Positions 62,554 to 64,000 of a DNA stretch of 64,000 nt are shown here, in pieces. The notes under the pieces were generated by a model. That model did no database searches and had not been told where the DNA came from. It was given only the letters and a program-made list of their open reading frames with translations. Each line of letters opens with the position of its first letter. Position 1 is the stretch's first letter. A program made the translations under genes and the position numbers. Source of the DNA: Mayamaea pseudoterrestris (lineage: Eukaryota; Bacillariophyta; Bacillariophyceae; Sellaphorales; Sellaphoraceae); assembly GCA_027923505.1 (NCBI GenBank), contig BROI01000001.1:776501-840500 (forward strand), read 5' to 3'.

Positions 62554-64000
62554 ATGTCGCGCTGGGGACCTTCCAAGTCTGACCGTGATGCTGCTGCATC
62601 TACGCACGAAGGTGCGGTTGATGCCACGGCTACGGATGCAGCATCCTTGGATCCAGCATCGCTTGCTTCCAGTGAGACTGCTGAAACAGATAATTTTGCT
62701 GCTGCTAATGAAACTAAGGATAACGTCGACGAGTCTGGTGATGCGAATGGCGATGACCTTGTCGATACGGATGATGAAGGAACCGATGCGAAACATCACG
62801 ACGACGACAATGACTCTTCCAAACTATCAAAGGACGAGTACGACGACTTTGAAACCATTGTCAAGGTCGAATGGGGTCCCCGCCGCGGCGAGGACGGCTA
62901 CGATACCGATCAGGAGCTTGCGCCGCGTCCCCGTCAAACGCCCGAGGAAACGTGTCAGTGCGCTCGCGCGCCCGGCGCCTGCAGCGACTATGGTTGTCTA
63001 CTGTTTGCCTGTCATGAGGAATGTCGAGCCAAGTGTCCGGCGGGAGAGTACTGTGGCAATAAGCGACTGCAGCAGCCGTGGCTGTTTCCGAAACTAAAGG
63101 TTGTAGACTGTGGGCCAAAGGGTAAAGGATTGGTGACGCGCGACGCTATTAGCAAAGGACAAGTTTGCGCTGAATATGTTGGACGAGCCGTCAAGGCGAA
63201 TAAACTAAAGCAACTATTTCGGCGATATCAACTTGATCGACGCTTATATATCATGGCGCTCGATGAAGGCGTTTACTTGGATGCTCGGCAGCGAGGAAGT
63301 ATAGCGCGTTATGTCAATCATTCGTGCAACCCGAACTGCAAGGTTGAACGATGGAAGGTCCGAGGCGTTGTGAGAGCCGCTGTCGTTGCTTTGAGGGAAA
63401 TCAAACCAAATGAGGAACTTTCCTTTGACTACAAGTGGGAGCGGAAGCGGGGACGAGCGCCAACAAAATGTCACTGCGGTGAATCGAACTGTCGAGGCAC
63501 GTTGGAACTGGCAAAGTCACTCGATGAGGCAAACTTGGAGCAGCAGCTACAGGATCAATGGCTTCGGACATCGCTCACGGATGCGTCCATTGTCAATAGC
63601 ACCGTTCGTGTCTTTTCCAAGGAGCATGATGAATATTTTTTGGGAGAAGTAACCGGATATGATTCCGATATACAGCAGCATTCCATTCTCTACCGACACG
63701 ACATGAATGAAGCATGGGAAGATTTGCGCAAGGAGGACTGGATGATCCTTGACGCCAATGTCGACAGGAGCGATTTTTTGATTGCTAAAAAGTCGAACCG
63801 CAAGCGAAGGCAGTCTCCCACGGAAGGTCTCATTGCGGCGCCACCGTCCAGTGAGGAAGTCCTTTCATTCAAGAACTATTTATATATACAATCTCCAGTG
63901 CATCAAATCCTGCAAGCAAAGCATTATTTCGAGCAGTGCGAGCGAAATCACGTAGTTCATATTCATATTCAACAGCTTTGCAAGCCGCCATTGCCGCCTA
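62554..64000 (+). CDS. AWS-SET-postSET histone methyltransferase with Tudor-like domain (partial, 3' end outside window)
   Basis: Open from ATG at 62554 to the window end, 482 codons without a stop. Acidic, low-complexity N-terminus (to about 110), then AWS domain (CQCARAPGACSDYGC, about 132-172), SET domain (about 181-300: GPKGKGLVTRDAI, YVNHSCNPNC at about 253, ELSFDYKW) and post-SET Cys cluster (KCHCGESNCRG, about 305). This order is that of the H3K36-type group (SETD2/NSD/ASH1). Downstream, about 352-400, a Tudor-like segment reads VRVFSKEHDEYFLGEVTGYD with RHDMNEAWEDLRKEDW, a methyl-lysine or -arginine reader fold. Catalytic Tyr (YKW region) and NHSCNPN are intact. Specific lysine is inferred. 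Confidence 0.88.
   Translation, partial: MSRWGPSKSDRDAAASTHEGAVDATATDAASLDPASLASSETAETDNFAAANETKDNVDESGDANGDDLVDTDDEGTDAKHHDDDNDSSKLSKDEYDDFETIVKVEWGPRRGEDGYDTDQELAPRPRQTPEETCQCARAPGACSDYGCLLFACHEECRAKCPAGEYCGNKRLQQPWLFPKLKVVDCGPKGKGLVTRDAISKGQVCAEYVGRAVKANKLKQLFRRYQLDRRLYIMALDEGVYLDARQRGSIARYVNHSCNPNCKVERWKVRGVVRAAVVALREIKPNEELSFDYKWERKRGRAPTKCHCGESNCRGTLELAKSLDEANLEQQLQDQWLRTSLTDASIVNSTVRVFSKEHDEYFLGEVTGYDSDIQQHSILYRHDMNEAWEDLRKEDWMILDANVDRSDFLIAKKSNRKRRQSPTEGLIAAPPSSEEVLSFKNYLYIQSPVHQILQAKHYFEQCERNHVVHIHIQQLCKPPLPP

Noticed and set aside
1-64000. tRNA, rRNA or retrotransposon/virus-derived elements
   Set aside because: Scanning intergenic regions by eye found no convincing tRNA box pair, rRNA, reverse transcriptase, integrase or terminal repeats. 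A tRNAscan/RepeatMasker run would be decisive.

Overview
This window is nuclear DNA of a eukaryotic alga, most likely a diatom or close photosynthetic stramenopile. The evidence is indirect but consistent. Genes are compact, with few short spliceosomal introns (about 70-215 nt). The ABC half-transporter at 24.8 kb begins with a signal peptide followed by an AVA-FTSAQ cleavage region, the layout of the ASAFAP plastid-import signal of algae with red secondary plastids. Two genes belong to an LRR/RNI family ending in a LNRAG motif, and one secreted protein is built of PSxx tetrapeptides; I recall both as common in diatoms. No prokaryotic operon, virus-derived element or rRNA/tRNA gene was seen.

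Layout. 0.2-7.1 kb (all minus): calmodulin-lysine methyltransferase, LRR protein, TupA-type ATP-grasp membrane protein, SGNH-like type II membrane protein. 7.6-14.1 kb: PWP2 (ribosome biogenesis, plus), a Herp-like UBL membrane protein (minus) and a cathepsin-D-like aspartic protease (plus, two exons). 14.4-23.0 kb: THH1/TOM1/TOM3 seven-TM protein, MRS2/CorA Mg2+ transporter (four exons), FkbM methyltransferase, second LNRAG LRR protein, DUG3/YafJ-type glutamine amidotransferase (four exons). 23.4-29.2 kb: unknown basic protein, BacA/ABCD-like plastid ABC transporter, second FkbM-like protein. 29.2-41.5 kb: a full-length ABCA transporter in seven exons (minus) and, divergently, a three-exon GCN2-type eIF2-alpha kinase. 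42.2-43.4 kb: four-TM membrane protein with unresolved ends.

44.0-52.2 kb holds the most unusual locus: a secreted PSxx-repeat protein gene containing about 34 copies of a 216-bp (72-aa, 18 x PSxx) unit. Interior copies are almost identical. Five of the six reading frames are open for kilobases, and the PSxx frame itself is interrupted in four places, so either the assembly has errors there or the gene is partly broken. 52.5-64 kb: inositol-polyphosphate 4-phosphatase, bL17 ribosomal protein, a decayed class III nucleotide cyclase, a calpain with an MGNC acylation signal, a glutamine-synthetase-like enzyme, and an AWS-SET-postSET-Tudor histone methyltransferase cut by the window end.

These are independent housekeeping and regulatory genes rather than an operon. 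Themes that recur are glyco-conjugate or secretory-pathway enzymes (ATP-grasp, SGNH, two FkbM), nutrient and stress control (GCN2, DUG3, glutamine synthetase) and membrane transport (MRS2, two ABC proteins). Splice sites were chosen by me from sequence and conserved protein motifs; no transcript evidence was available.
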